A stretch of 64,000 nt of DNA, taken from Candidatus Latescibacterota bacterium. Its GTDB lineage: Bacteria > JAAXHH01. Positions 46,243-55,717 of the stretch are shown piece by piece. The position numbers were made by a program, and so were the translations under genes. The notes under the pieces were generated by a model. The model made no database searches. It was not told the DNA's origin and saw nothing but the letters and a program-made list of their open reading frames with translations. Every line of letters begins with the position of its first letter. The first letter of the stretch is position 1. Location of the stretch: the NCBI GenBank assembly GCA_022822725.1, contig JAJEAN010000002.1, positions 124,001 to 188,000 of the forward strand, read 5' to 3'.

Positions 46243-46352
46243 CTGACGCGCCAGCAGGAACGCGCCTGGGTCGCGGCTAACGCCTCAGCAGGAACGCCCT
46301 AACGCGACAGCAGGAACGCGCCTGCCATGGCGCCGGCCGCGCAGATGCTGAC
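46243..46352. repeat. Right-hand direct repeats at the thiolase 3' end
   Basis: Three tandem copies of a core close to CTAACGCG..AGCAGGAACGCGCC start at 46243, 46277 and 46299; the last belongs to the thiolase gene. Together with the copy at 45677 they flank hicBA. Confidence 0.75.
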
Positions 46353-47486
46353 CAGGCCGTAGCGGGCGTCGCGCCGTTTCATCTCGTGGGCCAGGGTCGT
46401 GAGGATGCGCGTGCCCGTGGCCGCCCAGGGATGGCCCACGGCGATGGAACTGCCGTTGACGTTCACACGGCTCCAGTCCACCGGGCCCGTCGGCGCGCCC
46501 TTCCAGCCCCGTTCCCACGCGGCCGCGCTGGCCAGGGCCTGGGCGGCGAAGGCCTCGTGGATCTCGATGAGGTCGATCTCGGCCAGGGACACGCCCGTGC
46601 TCTCCAGAAGCCGGGGCACGGCGATGGCCGGCGCCATGAGCAGGCCGTCGGAAGGGTCGTGGGCGGCGTAGGCCATGCCCCCGATGTACGCCAGCGGCTC
46701 CAGGCCGCATTCGGCCGCTTTCTCCTCGCTCATCAGCAACACCGCCGCGGCGCCGTCGGTCACGGGCGACGAGTTGCCAGCGGTCAGCGTGCCGTGCTCC
46801 GGATCGAAGACGGGCCGCAGCGCGGCCAGGGCCTCGAGCGACGTGTCGGCCCGCGGGCCGGAATCCGTTTCTTCCCCCAGCAGCGGATGGATCTCCCCGG
46901 CGAGCTTCTCGCGCGCGGCCACGGCGTTGCGATGGCTGGCCAGGGCCACCTCGTCCTGCCGCTCGCGCGGGATATCCCATTCCTTGCAGGTGAGCTCCAT
47001 GTGCTCGCCCATGTTCAAGCCAGTGGACGGTTCCCGGAAGAGATCCATGGAGGCCCGGGTGAGCGAATCGACCCCGCCGGCCAGCCCCACGTCGATCCGG
47101 CCGCCGGCAATGGCGTCGGCCACGACCGTGACCGCCCGCAGGCCCGTGATGCAGTAGGACGCCACGGTATGGGCCTCGGCGTTGATCGGCAATCCCGCCT
47201 CGAACACGAGCTCCCGGGCCAGGTTGGGCTTAAGCGGATCGGGCGTCATCGTCCCGAATACGACGGATTCGATCAGCTCCGGGTCGATCCCGCTCCGGTC
47301 CAGCATGCCGCGCGTGGCGTGGACGGCCATGGCCAGGGAGTCGATTTCGGCAAAGGCCTTGCCCGACTTGATGAAGGGCGTCCGGCCGCCGGCGACGATG
47401 GCGACGCGCCTGATCGGGGCCGTGACGCGCTGGTTGGCGTAGGGCTTGTCAGCGACATGCTGATTCGCGACGCGCTGGTTGGTCAT
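46299..47486 (-). CDS. Acetyl-CoA C-acyltransferase (thiolase)
   Basis: 395 aa. Nucleophile C112 in VASYCITGLRAV, DGAAAVLLMSEE, EIHEAFAAQ with the catalytic His, GHPWAATGTR, and ICAAGAMAGAF with the second Cys: complete thiolase site. It cleaves or forms 3-ketoacyl-CoA in beta-oxidation or related pathways. The chosen ATG at 47486 has AAAGG upstream; ATGs at 47522 and 47543 are also in frame. The N terminus carries a short repeat NQRV..NQHV..NQRV. No other beta-oxidation gene is adjacent. Confidence 0.85.
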   Translation of the reverse strand: MTNQRVANQHVADKPYANQRVTAPIRRVAIVAGGRTPFIKSGKAFAEIDSLAMAVHATRGMLDRSGIDPELIESVVFGTMTPDPLKPNLARELVFEAGLPINAEAHTVASYCITGLRAVTVVADAIAGGRIDVGLAGGVDSLTRASMDLFREPSTGLNMGEHMELTCKEWDIPRERQDEVALASHRNAVAAREKLAGEIHPLLGEETDSGPRADTSLEALAALRPVFDPEHGTLTAGNSSPVTDGAAAVLLMSEEKAAECGLEPLAYIGGMAYAAHDPSDGLLMAPAIAVPRLLESTGVSLAEIDLIEIHEAFAAQALASAAAWERGWKGAPTGPVDWSRVNVNGSSIAVGHPWAATGTRILTTLAHEMKRRDARYGLVSICAAGAMAGAFLLSR

Positions 47487-47820
47487 GGAAGGTGCCTTTC
47501 GAGATTCGGAGTGGTCGGTCATGCCCGAGGGGCCTGGGAGCAAACATGAACGCGATGTTTGCCGGAGAGGTCACCGTTCTCCCATCACAAAACTACGTTA
47601 CAATGCCATTAGCCAATTAACACAGGATGAGGCGTATAAGGCAAATCCCAATTGGTGACACCATCGAGCAGAACGAGGCTTCTGTGTGCATTATCCCGGG
47701 CGGAACTTCAACTGGCGGAACCTTAACAAAACACGAAAATGTCCGAGGATTTCGGAATGGGCTCCGACAGTTACGATTAAGAGGGGTCGAATGGTGGGTG
47801 AAGAGCCTGATGAGATGAAC

Positions 47821-47880
47821 CGGATGCGACGAGCCGGATGCGACGAGCCGGGTGCGACGAGCCGGGTGCTGCGAGCCGGA
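47821..47880. repeat. 14-bp tandem repeat, about four units
   Basis: Units CGGATGCGACGAGC start at 47821, 47835, 47849 and 47863, with one or a few changes in the last two. The period is not a multiple of three. It lies upstream of the small membrane gene at 47952; no gene seen in the remainder of 47487-47951. Confidence 0.8.
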
Positions 47881-47951
47881 TGGGTCCAATGTCTTCAATA
47901 GTAATGATCAATAAATTGAATCATGAACGCGAAACGAAAGCGGGGAACCAA

Positions 47952-48305
47952 ATGTACCAGAAACTGATCGTATTTGTCCAGGCGCTGGCTGCCGTCGGTA
48001 TTCTTGTCATCGCAGTCATCACCTTGATGGGTCAATCCACCAGTGAGCTTCGCACCGAAATGCAGGAGGAATTCAGGTCGTTCAGGACTGAAATGCGGTC
48101 GTTCAGGGCTGAAATGCAGGAGGAATTCAAGGCCGTCAGAGCTGAAATGCAGTCGCTCAGAGTTGAAATGCAGGAGGAATTCAAGGCCGTCAGAGCTGAA
48201 ATGCGGGAGGAATTCAAGGCCGTCAGGGCGGATATACACGACTTGAACAAAAGGCTTGGCCGCGTTGAAGGGGAAGTCAGGGCATTGAAGCAGGGGCCGG
48301 ACTGA
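47952..48305 (+). CDS. Small membrane coiled-coil protein (GRLGRVEG family)
   Basis: 117 aa. N-terminal hydrophobic helix LIVFVQALAAVGILVIAVIT, then a long coiled coil of repeated RAEMQEEFKAV-type units (7 and 11 residues), ending in the tail IHDLNKRLGRVEG. GGGGAA lies just before the ATG at 47952. The longest of the three members with this tail. A degenerate copy of its start is found at 55643. Stops 40 bp from the histidine kinase gene, which is convergent. Confidence 0.8.
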   Translation: MYQKLIVFVQALAAVGILVIAVITLMGQSTSELRTEMQEEFRSFRTEMRSFRAEMQEEFKAVRAEMQSLRVEMQEEFKAVRAEMREEFKAVRADIHDLNKRLGRVEGEVRALKQGPD

Positions 48306-48345
48306 GCAAGCCGACCTGGTACGAAGCGTTCGCCGGCCCCTGGTG

Positions 48346-50709
48346 TTAGACCTTGACATCGCCGGGTCGAGCCATTCGGTACCCGACCCCTCGCACGTTG
48401 AAGATATACCTGGGAGCGTGCGCATCGTCTCCGATCTTGCGCCGCAGAGTTTTTACCAGGCTCCGCACAAGCTTGTGGTTGGCGAGGCCATAGGGACCCC
48501 ATAACTGGCGTATCAGGTTGTCGAAAGTCGACACCCGGCCGGCATTCAGGGAAAGCACGCGCAGAAGTTCGAACTCCTTGGCGGTGAGTTCGACCGGGAC
48601 GCCGGCCACGCTCACCAGGCGGCGGTCGTAGTTTATGGCCAGGTTACCCAGCACAAATGGTTCGGGATCGGCCCGCCTGCGCAGCGACGTACGTATCCTT
48701 GCCACGAGTTCCGTGGGCGAGAAGGGTTTGACCAGGTAGTCGTCCGCGCCTTCTTCCAGCGCCTTCGCGATGGTCTCGTCCCGGCCGTAGGCGGAGATGA
48801 AGATGACCGGGAGATCGGACAGTTCGGGTATGCTTCTCATAAGCTCGATGCCGTCCGTTTCGGGCAGCAGCAGGTCCAGCAGGACCAGTTCGGGTTTTTC
48901 GGCCCGGATGATGCGCGCCAGTTCGGTGTGGTCTCCGGTTACGACCGGGTCGAAACCGGAGACCGAGAGGGCGTCCCTGATGAACTGCAGGATCCGTGGA
49001 TCATCGTCGACCACGAGTATGCGAGTGGGCACCAATGCCCCGTCCGCGCCGGTCGTTTCCCTCTGAACCGTTGCGCGATCGATGGTCGCGGATTCCTGGA
49101 CCACCGGGATGGTGAAGGCAATGCGCGTGCCCTGGCCGATGCCCGTGCTTTCTGCCCAAATCCGCCCTCCGTGGGCCTCGACCAGCCCCTTGCAGATGGA
49201 AAGGCCAAGCCGCGTGCCGGCCGTATTCGAAGAGGCGTCGCGATTGCCCGGTCCAATACGCTTCTGAAAAAGATGCGGCAGCATTTCCGGCGCCACGCCG
49301 CTGCCTTCGTCGCGGACCGAGATTTCGACGTGTTGGCAGTCATGCACGGCGGAAACCTGGATGGGGGAGGACTCCGGCGCGTGGCGCACGGCATTGACGA
49401 ACAGGTTGTTCAATACCTGTACGATGCGCGCGCGATCGGCCATGACCTTCGGCAGGTCCGACGGAAGATCGATTCTGAGGGTGTGCTTGCCGCCGCCGCT
49501 CTGGAAGGAGCTTCGCGCCTGGTCGACCAGGACGGCGACTTCAGATGCCTCTGGCGCCACCGACAGCGTGCCCGTGTCGATGCGGCCCGCGTCCAGCAGG
49601 TCGGCGATCAGCCGTCGCATCTGATCGGTCTGATCCATGATGATGCGGTAGAACTCGCGCGTCTCCGCGGGATCCAGCCCCGGGGATTCCTCCATCAGGG
49701 TGGCCGCGGAACCCTTGATGGAGGTAAGGGGGGCCCGAAGCTCGTGGCTCACCATGCTGATGAACTCCGTCCGCAACCGGTCCAGTTCCTTGATCGGAGC
49801 CAGGTCCTGCATTGTGACGACGACGGACTGGACCTCTCCTTCCTCGGAATGGATCGGCGTGCAGTTTACCAGCGTGGATACGGATCGTCCGTCGGGCACC
49901 GAGAGCAGTATCTCCTCGGCCCGTACGTTCTCGGCGTGGAACAGCGCCTGTGACAAAGGGAACTGGTCCAACGCGATCTCGCGTCCGTCGGCGCGCTTCA
50001 ATGTGATCTGTTCCAGCAAAGATTCCGGCGGATTTCCCGGTGTGAGCAGGACCTCCACGATCCGTCGCGCCTCGCGGTTGAACCACTTCGGCCACCCGGA
50101 CCCCGCGTCGAAAACCGCAACGCCTACCGGTGAAGTCTCGACCAGGGCTTCCAGGTCGGCGCGCGCGCTCTGCTCCGCCCGGTACGTGCGGGCATTGACG
50201 ATCGCCGTGGCGGCCTGCGACGCGAACAGCACGAGGAATTCCTCGTCCTCGTCCGTGAAGTGTTCGCCACCCTCCTTTTCGGCGAGAAAAAAGCTGCCGA
50301 CGTGCTGTGTGCCATAACGCATGGGCATGCACTGGAAGCTTCTGAACGGCAGCGCGTCCGGGGAGAAACCCAGCGACCGTACGTAGGCCTGCACGTCCGT
50401 CAGTCTCAACGCACCCGGCAGGTCGCGTAAATGTTCGAAGAGCCTGGCGCCATCCGGCCAGTCGATCATCTGCTGTCGCTCTTCGTCCGTGAGGCCGGAA
50501 GTGAGAAAGTCAACGGGGCGGCCTTCCTCGTCTATCGTGGCGATGACGCCGTGGCAGGCCCGGGTCAGCGCACGGGCGCTTTCCACGACTTCCTGCAGGA
50601 CGGTCTCCAGGTCCAGGCTCGCGCTGATGCGCAGGCTTGCCGAGTTCAGCTTGGAGATACTCTCGCGCAACGCGGCGTTCTCCCGCCTGAGTTTTTCCAT
50701 ACTCGTCAT
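48346..50709 (-). CDS. GAF-PAS histidine kinase fused to OmpR-type response regulator
   Basis: 787 aa. GAF domain (about 25-178), PAS-like (about 183-305), HisKA with H322 in VSHELRAPLTS, HATPase with N-box NNLFVNAVRHA and G boxes DEGSGV, GTRLGLSI; then receiver domain with D612 in LVLLDLLLP and K661 in YLVKPFSP, and a C-terminal winged helix (ELTAKEFELLRVLSLNAGRVSTFDNL to RGVGYRM, described by its ends). A single protein that senses, transfers phosphate and binds DNA. No membrane segments, so it senses a cytoplasmic signal. I chose the ATG at 50709 with AGAAGGA upstream; a GTG at 50730 is possible. Confidence 0.85.
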   Translation of the reverse strand: MTSMEKLRRENAALRESISKLNSASLRISASLDLETVLQEVVESARALTRACHGVIATIDEEGRPVDFLTSGLTDEERQQMIDWPDGARLFEHLRDLPGALRLTDVQAYVRSLGFSPDALPFRSFQCMPMRYGTQHVGSFFLAEKEGGEHFTDEDEEFLVLFASQAATAIVNARTYRAEQSARADLEALVETSPVGVAVFDAGSGWPKWFNREARRIVEVLLTPGNPPESLLEQITLKRADGREIALDQFPLSQALFHAENVRAEEILLSVPDGRSVSTLVNCTPIHSEEGEVQSVVVTMQDLAPIKELDRLRTEFISMVSHELRAPLTSIKGSAATLMEESPGLDPAETREFYRIIMDQTDQMRRLIADLLDAGRIDTGTLSVAPEASEVAVLVDQARSSFQSGGGKHTLRIDLPSDLPKVMADRARIVQVLNNLFVNAVRHAPESSPIQVSAVHDCQHVEISVRDEGSGVAPEMLPHLFQKRIGPGNRDASSNTAGTRLGLSICKGLVEAHGGRIWAESTGIGQGTRIAFTIPVVQESATIDRATVQRETTGADGALVPTRILVVDDDPRILQFIRDALSVSGFDPVVTGDHTELARIIRAEKPELVLLDLLLPETDGIELMRSIPELSDLPVIFISAYGRDETIAKALEEGADDYLVKPFSPTELVARIRTSLRRRADPEPFVLGNLAINYDRRLVSVAGVPVELTAKEFELLRVLSLNAGRVSTFDNLIRQLWGPYGLANHKLVRSLVKTLRRKIGDDAHAPRYIFNVRGVGYRMARPGDVKV

Positions 50710-51047
50710 GTTCCGGTCCTTCTGCCACACTGCTGTTCCCGGTGCGGATCTGCGCTTGCTGCAGACAAAACCCCACTACACTACGTGCCCGCCCATGCGT
50801 GGTTCAACTCGAAAAGACCGTCGAACGCGCAACTTCGCGCAAATTACACTTTGTAGGCGGAACTTCACACACAAAACACATACAAGAACAAGTATACTTA
50901 TAGGCAAAACAAACAGGCCTGTCCAGCAGGTCCTGACAGACCAGCGGGCATGATGGAGATTTCGGTTCGAGATATTCCGGTGTCCAGAGACTTCTTCAGG
51001 ACCAGTGGGAATGTGCAAGTAGAAGGGAAGAAGAAGGGATAAGGTAC
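50710..51047. other. Divergent intergenic region
   Basis: No gene seen. It separates the histidine kinase (minus) from an LRR-metalloprotease gene (plus). A 10-bp perfect palindrome AAGTATACTT at 50890-50899 lies between them and could be an operator; this is a guess. Confidence 0.4.
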
Positions 51048-54000
51048 TTGTACCCTTTACCGGCACCTTGTACTCGTGGGTTGGCCGTTTGCCTTATCCT
51101 GTTCGTACTGGCCGCCTGCGGAACGGAAAGCCCTTCACAGCCCAGCCGCCCGTCGCAACCGCCTACGACCCCGCCTCCACCACCGGCGCCGGTAGCAACC
51201 CGGATCGAGATATCCCCCTCGTCCGTCTCTTTCCATTCGATCGGTCAGACCCGGCAGTTGACCGCCACCGTATTCGATCAGCGTAACGCCCCGATGACGG
51301 GCGTTCCACTCGTATGGTCGAGCAGCGACGTGCGCGTTGCCGGTATCGACTCCAACAGAGGCCTGTTGACGGCACGAGGTCCGGGTAAAGCCCGGATCAC
51401 AGTACAAAGCCTGACCCTGTCGGCAAGTATCGAAGTCGCGGTCATGCAGGATGTGGTCGAACTGGAAATCGAACCGGGCGAGGCAATGTTCACGGCCATA
51501 TGCGATTCGGTCCGGTTCGTCGCGACCGCATTGGACCAGAACGGACATCCGATCGTAGAGGCCGTCATGGCGTGGTCGAGCAGCGACGAGACCGTGGCGA
51601 CCGTCGGCGACAGCGGATGGGTTTTCTCGATCGGAAACGGGACCGCCCAGGTAACCGCCCAATCGGGCAACATCGAGGAGAACGTCGACGTTTCGGTCAT
51701 GCAGGCCGCGAGCAGTATCGCCCTGGGGCCGGAAGAAGCCTGGGCCGTGGCCGTTGGCGATACCATTCGGCTGGCCGCCGTCGTGCTCGACCGGAACGAA
51801 CATCCCATAGCTGGCGCCGACGAGGAGTGGTCGAGCAGTGATGAAACCGTGGCGACCGTCGGCCCGGAGGGGCTGGTAACCGCGGTCGGCGAAGGATCGG
51901 CCCGGGTAACGGTCCGGTCGGGAGACGAGGAGGCCGTCGCCTGGTTCGTCGTCACGACCATGGAGGCGGGGCCTGACCTGCAGGCTATGATCGCACTATA
52001 CAACGCTACGGAAGGGCCCAACTGGTCGGACAACACGAACTGGCTGAGCGGAGAACCCCTGGGTACGTGGCATGGCATAGACACAGACCACGAAGGCCGC
52101 ATATGGTCGCTGTGGCTTCCCGAGAATCAGATGTCAGGCCGTTTGCCTCGTGAACTGGGGCAACTTACCGGTCTCAGGTACCTGAATCTCTTTCAAAACC
52201 AGTTGTCGGGCGATATCCCATCCGAGCTGGGCAGGCTGGAAAACCTGGAGCTCCTGGATCTCGGCCTGAACCGGCTGACCGGCGAAATCCCTCCCGAACT
52301 GGGCATGTTGGAAAACCTGGTGACGCTAAAACTCCAGAACAATCAGTTAACAGGTTCAATTCCTTCGGAGCTGGGGAGGATGGAATCCCTGACGTCACTG
52401 GGTATGTCAAACAACCAGTTATCAGGTGAAATACCGGCGGAGTTGGGGAGACTGGAAATACTCAACGACCTCGATCTCTACAACAACCGGTTGACGGGAG
52501 GCATCCCCTCCGAGCTGGGGCAACTCTCCCAACTGACCTACCTGAGCCTCGCAGTTAACCGGTTGACCGGCGACATCCCTTCCGAAATCGGGCAACTGCA
52601 AAAGCTCGAGTCTCTGTATTTGAACGGCAACTCGTTATCTGGAGAAATCCCGCCTGAACTGGGTCAACTTGAACAGCTTTCGCAACTGCATCTAGCGGGC
52701 AACCGTTTGTCGGGAGGCATCCCCTCCGAGTTGGGGCAACTCTCCCGCCTTACCTTGCTGGATCTCGGGGTCAACATGTTGAAGGAGGCCATTCCTCCGG
52801 AACTGGGAGCGCTTAAGCATCTTGTAACGCTGCGCATGCCCTGGAACGATTTAACGGGCGAAATCCCCTCAGAACTGGGGCTACTTGAGCAACTAGTGGA
52901 ATTGAACTTTCATCATAACGAGCTTTCCGGTTCCCTGCCGGATTCGTTCGGTGGACTCATCAACCTGAAAATACTCGACCTGTCCTATAACGCCAGACTC
53001 ACTGGAGGAATCCCGGCGGCCCTGACCGGGTTGATGCTGGAAGAACTGCGGCTCGATCTCACCAGATTGTGCGAGCCCGCGGATTCTGAACGGTGGGACT
53101 GGCTGAATACGATTCCCCACTCCCTCGTAAACACCTGTCTGGAGGTGAACGTGGTGAGTTCCAATGCCGTCCTGACCCAGTCGACCCAGACCCGGGGAGC
53201 AAGCGTTCCCCTGGTGGCGGGAGAAGAAGCGCTCCTGCGCGTATTCATCTCGGCGCCCGTGGAAACGCCCATGCCGCCCATGACCGCGCGGTTCTTCCTC
53301 AACGGTGCGCTGGTGCACGTCACGAACCTGCGGACCGAAGGCAAGGTCATTCCGCCGTTGATCGACGCGGGAGACCTTGAAGCCACGGCCAACGCGATGA
53401 TACCCAGTTCGGTCATCCAGCCGACGCTGGAGATGGTTATAGAGATCGATCCGGACGGGACCTTCGAAGCGTCCTTTCCGTTGCCCGACCGCCTGCCCGC
53501 ATCGGGCGCGATCCCCGTTGACGTGCGCGAGATTCCACCGATGAAACTGACCCTGGTCCCCCTGGTTTGGACGGAAAATCCGGACGAAGCGCTACTGGCG
53601 GAGATCAACGGCATTACATCGGCTTCCGAGTACTTGAGACCGACCATGACCTACCTTCCGGTACACGAGCTCGCTGTGGACGCTCGGAGCCCGGTATGGG
53701 TTTCGGAAGAGCCGGTGGATACGCATTCCACGCTCATCCTGACCCGGATGATCCGAACCATGGACAGCGCGGACTGGTACTACCTGGGCATCGTCTACGG
53801 CGGAGGGGGACGGGCCTTCAGCCCTGGTCTCGATTCCGTATCCGAACTCGATGCCTACTACATCGGCCACGAACTGGGGCACAACTTCAGCCTGGGGCAT
53901 GCGCCCTGCGGCAGGCCAACGGGCATCGACGAGAACTTCCCATACCCGGAGGGCAACATCGGCGTCTGGGGATATGATATCTGGAATGACGAACTTGTGC

Positions 54001-54644
54001 CGCCGTTTACGCCGGATCACATGTCCGGTTGCGGCCCGCCCGACTGGACCAGCGACTATCATTTCAGGAAGTCGATGGATCACCGGCTGTCCGAAGCGAC
54101 GCGACTTTCCCCCGTTCCGTTCTATTCGCCATCCGGCAAAAGTCTGCTGATCTGGGGCGGTATCGACGAGGACGGAGCGCTCTACCTGGAGCCATCCTTC
54201 GTGGTCGACGCGCCGCCGTCCCTGCCTCCGGAGCGCGGACCCTACCGTGTCTCCACTACCGATGGCGCTGGAAACACGCTCTTCGACATGAGTTTCTCCA
54301 TGGACGAGATCGTTTGCGGTGAAGGGAACAGCGAAACCGGCGGGTTCGTCTTCGCGGTTCCGCTGAACGCGGACTGGCAAGGTGGGCTGGGGCGTATCGA
54401 ACTGACCGGACCCGGTGGATTCGCAGTGATGAAAAAGGATGGCGGTCTGGATGGTGGCCAGGACGGCGGCCTGAATAGCGGCGTGGAAAGCGGTTCGTCC
54501 GCCGCGTTGCTGCTGGATGAGGCCACGGGTGAAATCCGGGGTTTCCTCCGTGACTGGCCGGCGCCGGGGTCATCCCAGGTGTCCGCCCGTCGCACGCTGC
54601 CCGAACCGGGCCTGAAGGTCATCGTCAGCACCGGGGTGCCGTAA
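51048..54644 (+). CDS. LRR/Big_2 lipoprotein with C-terminal metzincin-type protease domain
   Basis: 1198 aa. Lipobox VLAAC, Pro-rich linker, three Big_2 domains (about 50-300), Trp cap (EGPNWSDNTNWLSGEP..WHGI), about 12 LRRs of the LSGEIP.ELG type, a cap, then VSSNAVLTQSTQTRG and SVPLVAGEEALLRVFI, and the protease core HELGHNFSLGH (H941, E942, H945, H951) with DHMSGC as Met-turn. The order is that of the 1481-aa protein at 34493, with fewer LRRs. The start is TTG at 51048: no ATG occurs before the signal. A collagen-like lipoprotein gene follows 33 bp later. Confidence 0.82.
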   Translation: MYPLPAPCTRGLAVCLILFVLAACGTESPSQPSRPSQPPTTPPPPPAPVATRIEISPSSVSFHSIGQTRQLTATVFDQRNAPMTGVPLVWSSSDVRVAGIDSNRGLLTARGPGKARITVQSLTLSASIEVAVMQDVVELEIEPGEAMFTAICDSVRFVATALDQNGHPIVEAVMAWSSSDETVATVGDSGWVFSIGNGTAQVTAQSGNIEENVDVSVMQAASSIALGPEEAWAVAVGDTIRLAAVVLDRNEHPIAGADEEWSSSDETVATVGPEGLVTAVGEGSARVTVRSGDEEAVAWFVVTTMEAGPDLQAMIALYNATEGPNWSDNTNWLSGEPLGTWHGIDTDHEGRIWSLWLPENQMSGRLPRELGQLTGLRYLNLFQNQLSGDIPSELGRLENLELLDLGLNRLTGEIPPELGMLENLVTLKLQNNQLTGSIPSELGRMESLTSLGMSNNQLSGEIPAELGRLEILNDLDLYNNRLTGGIPSELGQLSQLTYLSLAVNRLTGDIPSEIGQLQKLESLYLNGNSLSGEIPPELGQLEQLSQLHLAGNRLSGGIPSELGQLSRLTLLDLGVNMLKEAIPPELGALKHLVTLRMPWNDLTGEIPSELGLLEQLVELNFHHNELSGSLPDSFGGLINLKILDLSYNARLTGGIPAALTGLMLEELRLDLTRLCEPADSERWDWLNTIPHSLVNTCLEVNVVSSNAVLTQSTQTRGASVPLVAGEEALLRVFISAPVETPMPPMTARFFLNGALVHVTNLRTEGKVIPPLIDAGDLEATANAMIPSSVIQPTLEMVIEIDPDGTFEASFPLPDRLPASGAIPVDVREIPPMKLTLVPLVWTENPDEALLAEINGITSASEYLRPTMTYLPVHELAVDARSPVWVSEEPVDTHSTLILTRMIRTMDSADWYYLGIVYGGGGRAFSPGLDSVSELDAYYIGHELGHNFSLGHAPCGRPTGIDENFPYPEGNIGVWGYDIWNDELVPPFTPDHMSGCGPPDWTSDYHFRKSMDHRLSEATRLSPVPFYSPSGKSLLIWGGIDEDGALYLEPSFVVDAPPSLPPERGPYRVSTTDGAGNTLFDMSFSMDEIVCGEGNSETGGFVFAVPLNADWQGGLGRIELTGPGGFAVMKKDGGLDGGQDGGLNSGVESGSSAALLLDEATGEIRGFLRDWPAPGSSQVSARRTLPEPGLKVIVSTGVP

Positions 54645-54677
54645 GAACCGTTTTACCAATTACATAAGGGGATTACG

Positions 54678-55571
54678 ATGCGTCACCTCATTCTCTTTTC
54701 AATGCTCTTTGTTTTTACGGCATGCGAAGGACCGACGGGGCCGGCAGGTCCCGCGGGGCCGCAGGGGCCGCAGGGAATACCGGGAGTCGGGACCGAAGGA
54801 CCTCCGGGGCCGCAAGGGGAGGCGGGGCCGCAAGGTCCCCCGGGGATACCCGGCCTGCTGCCCTTCGAGTTCGTCTTCAAAATGTCTGACCTGGTCGTCG
54901 ACTATGAGACCTCGGATAACGGGCAGAAACACGCCGTTCTGCACCTTGAGATTCAGAACATTTCCGACCATACCCTGAAGGATAGTTACATCCAGTTCGG
55001 CCTGTTCTTTTTCGACGCCGAGGGCACTAGATTGGACCGACACTTCTTTTCGATAGCAGAACCAGATGATGGAATTGAAATCGAGCCCGATGAAATCCTG
55101 ACCAAAAACGGACGCTATGATATAACGCGGATTCATGATCGAACGATCTATGTCGGATGGGGCTTCTTCATAAACGCCGCCGGGATCAGAGTATGGGATA
55201 CACGACCAGACGACGAGAAAGACGAACTTTCGCCGGTTCCCATTATCTTGCTCGAGGAGCAAGGTACTTTTCACATCGAGGCTGGCAACAGATATGCACA
55301 TGGCGCCGGTGTCATATTGAACAATACGGGCATGGATATCACCGACGTCAGCGTCACGATTGAATGGTATGACGAGAACGGGGAACTGTTGGACTACGTG
55401 TTAGTACCTGTTTTAACCATGGATGGAGACGGAACGTTGCCTTCGAAATCCAGGGGCGTGTTTTCCTATCGCCATCTTGCAACAAGTTGGAGCGACCGGG
55501 TGTCTTCGTACAAGTTCGTGTTTTTTGTCGGTGAAACCTACATCAGGCACCTGGACAGATCGGACGAATAG
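54678..55571 (+). CDS. Collagen-like lipoprotein
   Basis: 297 aa. Lipobox VFTAC, about 13 Gly-x-y triplets ([13 protein letters not shown] and on), then a domain of about 230 residues with a beta-sandwich look ([28 protein letters not shown]) that I cannot name. AAGGGGATTACG precedes the ATG. Same strand as, and 33 bp after, the LRR-metalloprotease gene, so the two are probably co-transcribed. Confidence 0.75.
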   Translation: MRHLILFSMLFVFTACEGPTGPAGPAGPQGPQGIPGVGTEGPPGPQGEAGPQGPPGIPGLLPFEFVFKMSDLVVDYETSDNGQKHAVLHLEIQNISDHTLKDSYIQFGLFFFDAEGTRLDRHFFSIAEPDDGIEIEPDEILTKNGRYDITRIHDRTIYVGWGFFINAAGIRVWDTRPDDEKDELSPVPIILLEEQGTFHIEAGNRYAHGAGVILNNTGMDITDVSVTIEWYDENGELLDYVLVPVLTMDGDGTLPSKSRGVFSYRHLATSWSDRVSSYKFVFFVGETYIRHLDRSDE

Positions 55572-55601
55572 CCGGCCGGCGTTCAGGGAAAGCACGCGCA
55601 G
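55572..55601 (-). pseudogene. 30-bp relic of an OmpR-type winged-helix gene
   Basis: Matches 48535-48564 (29 of 30 bases), the part of the histidine kinase gene encoding LRVLSLNAGR. It stands alone, just after the collagen-like gene. Confidence 0.7.
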
Positions 55602-55642
55602 TAACAACGGGCAAGAGCAGATCTAATTGTCGCGAGAAGTTC

Positions 55643-55717
55643 GAGTGTCGGAAACAGATCCTATTCATCCTGGCGCTTGCCGCCGTCTGTGTTCTTTTCA
55701 CTGCCGTAACTACCAGG
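55643..55717 (+). pseudogene. Relic of a small membrane coiled-coil gene
   Basis: Translates to QILFILALAAVCVLFTAV in a frame with no start codon, and is about 70 percent identical by eye to the start of the gene at 47952. The coiled-coil part is absent. No intact gene is seen in the rest of 55602-55825. Confidence 0.6.
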
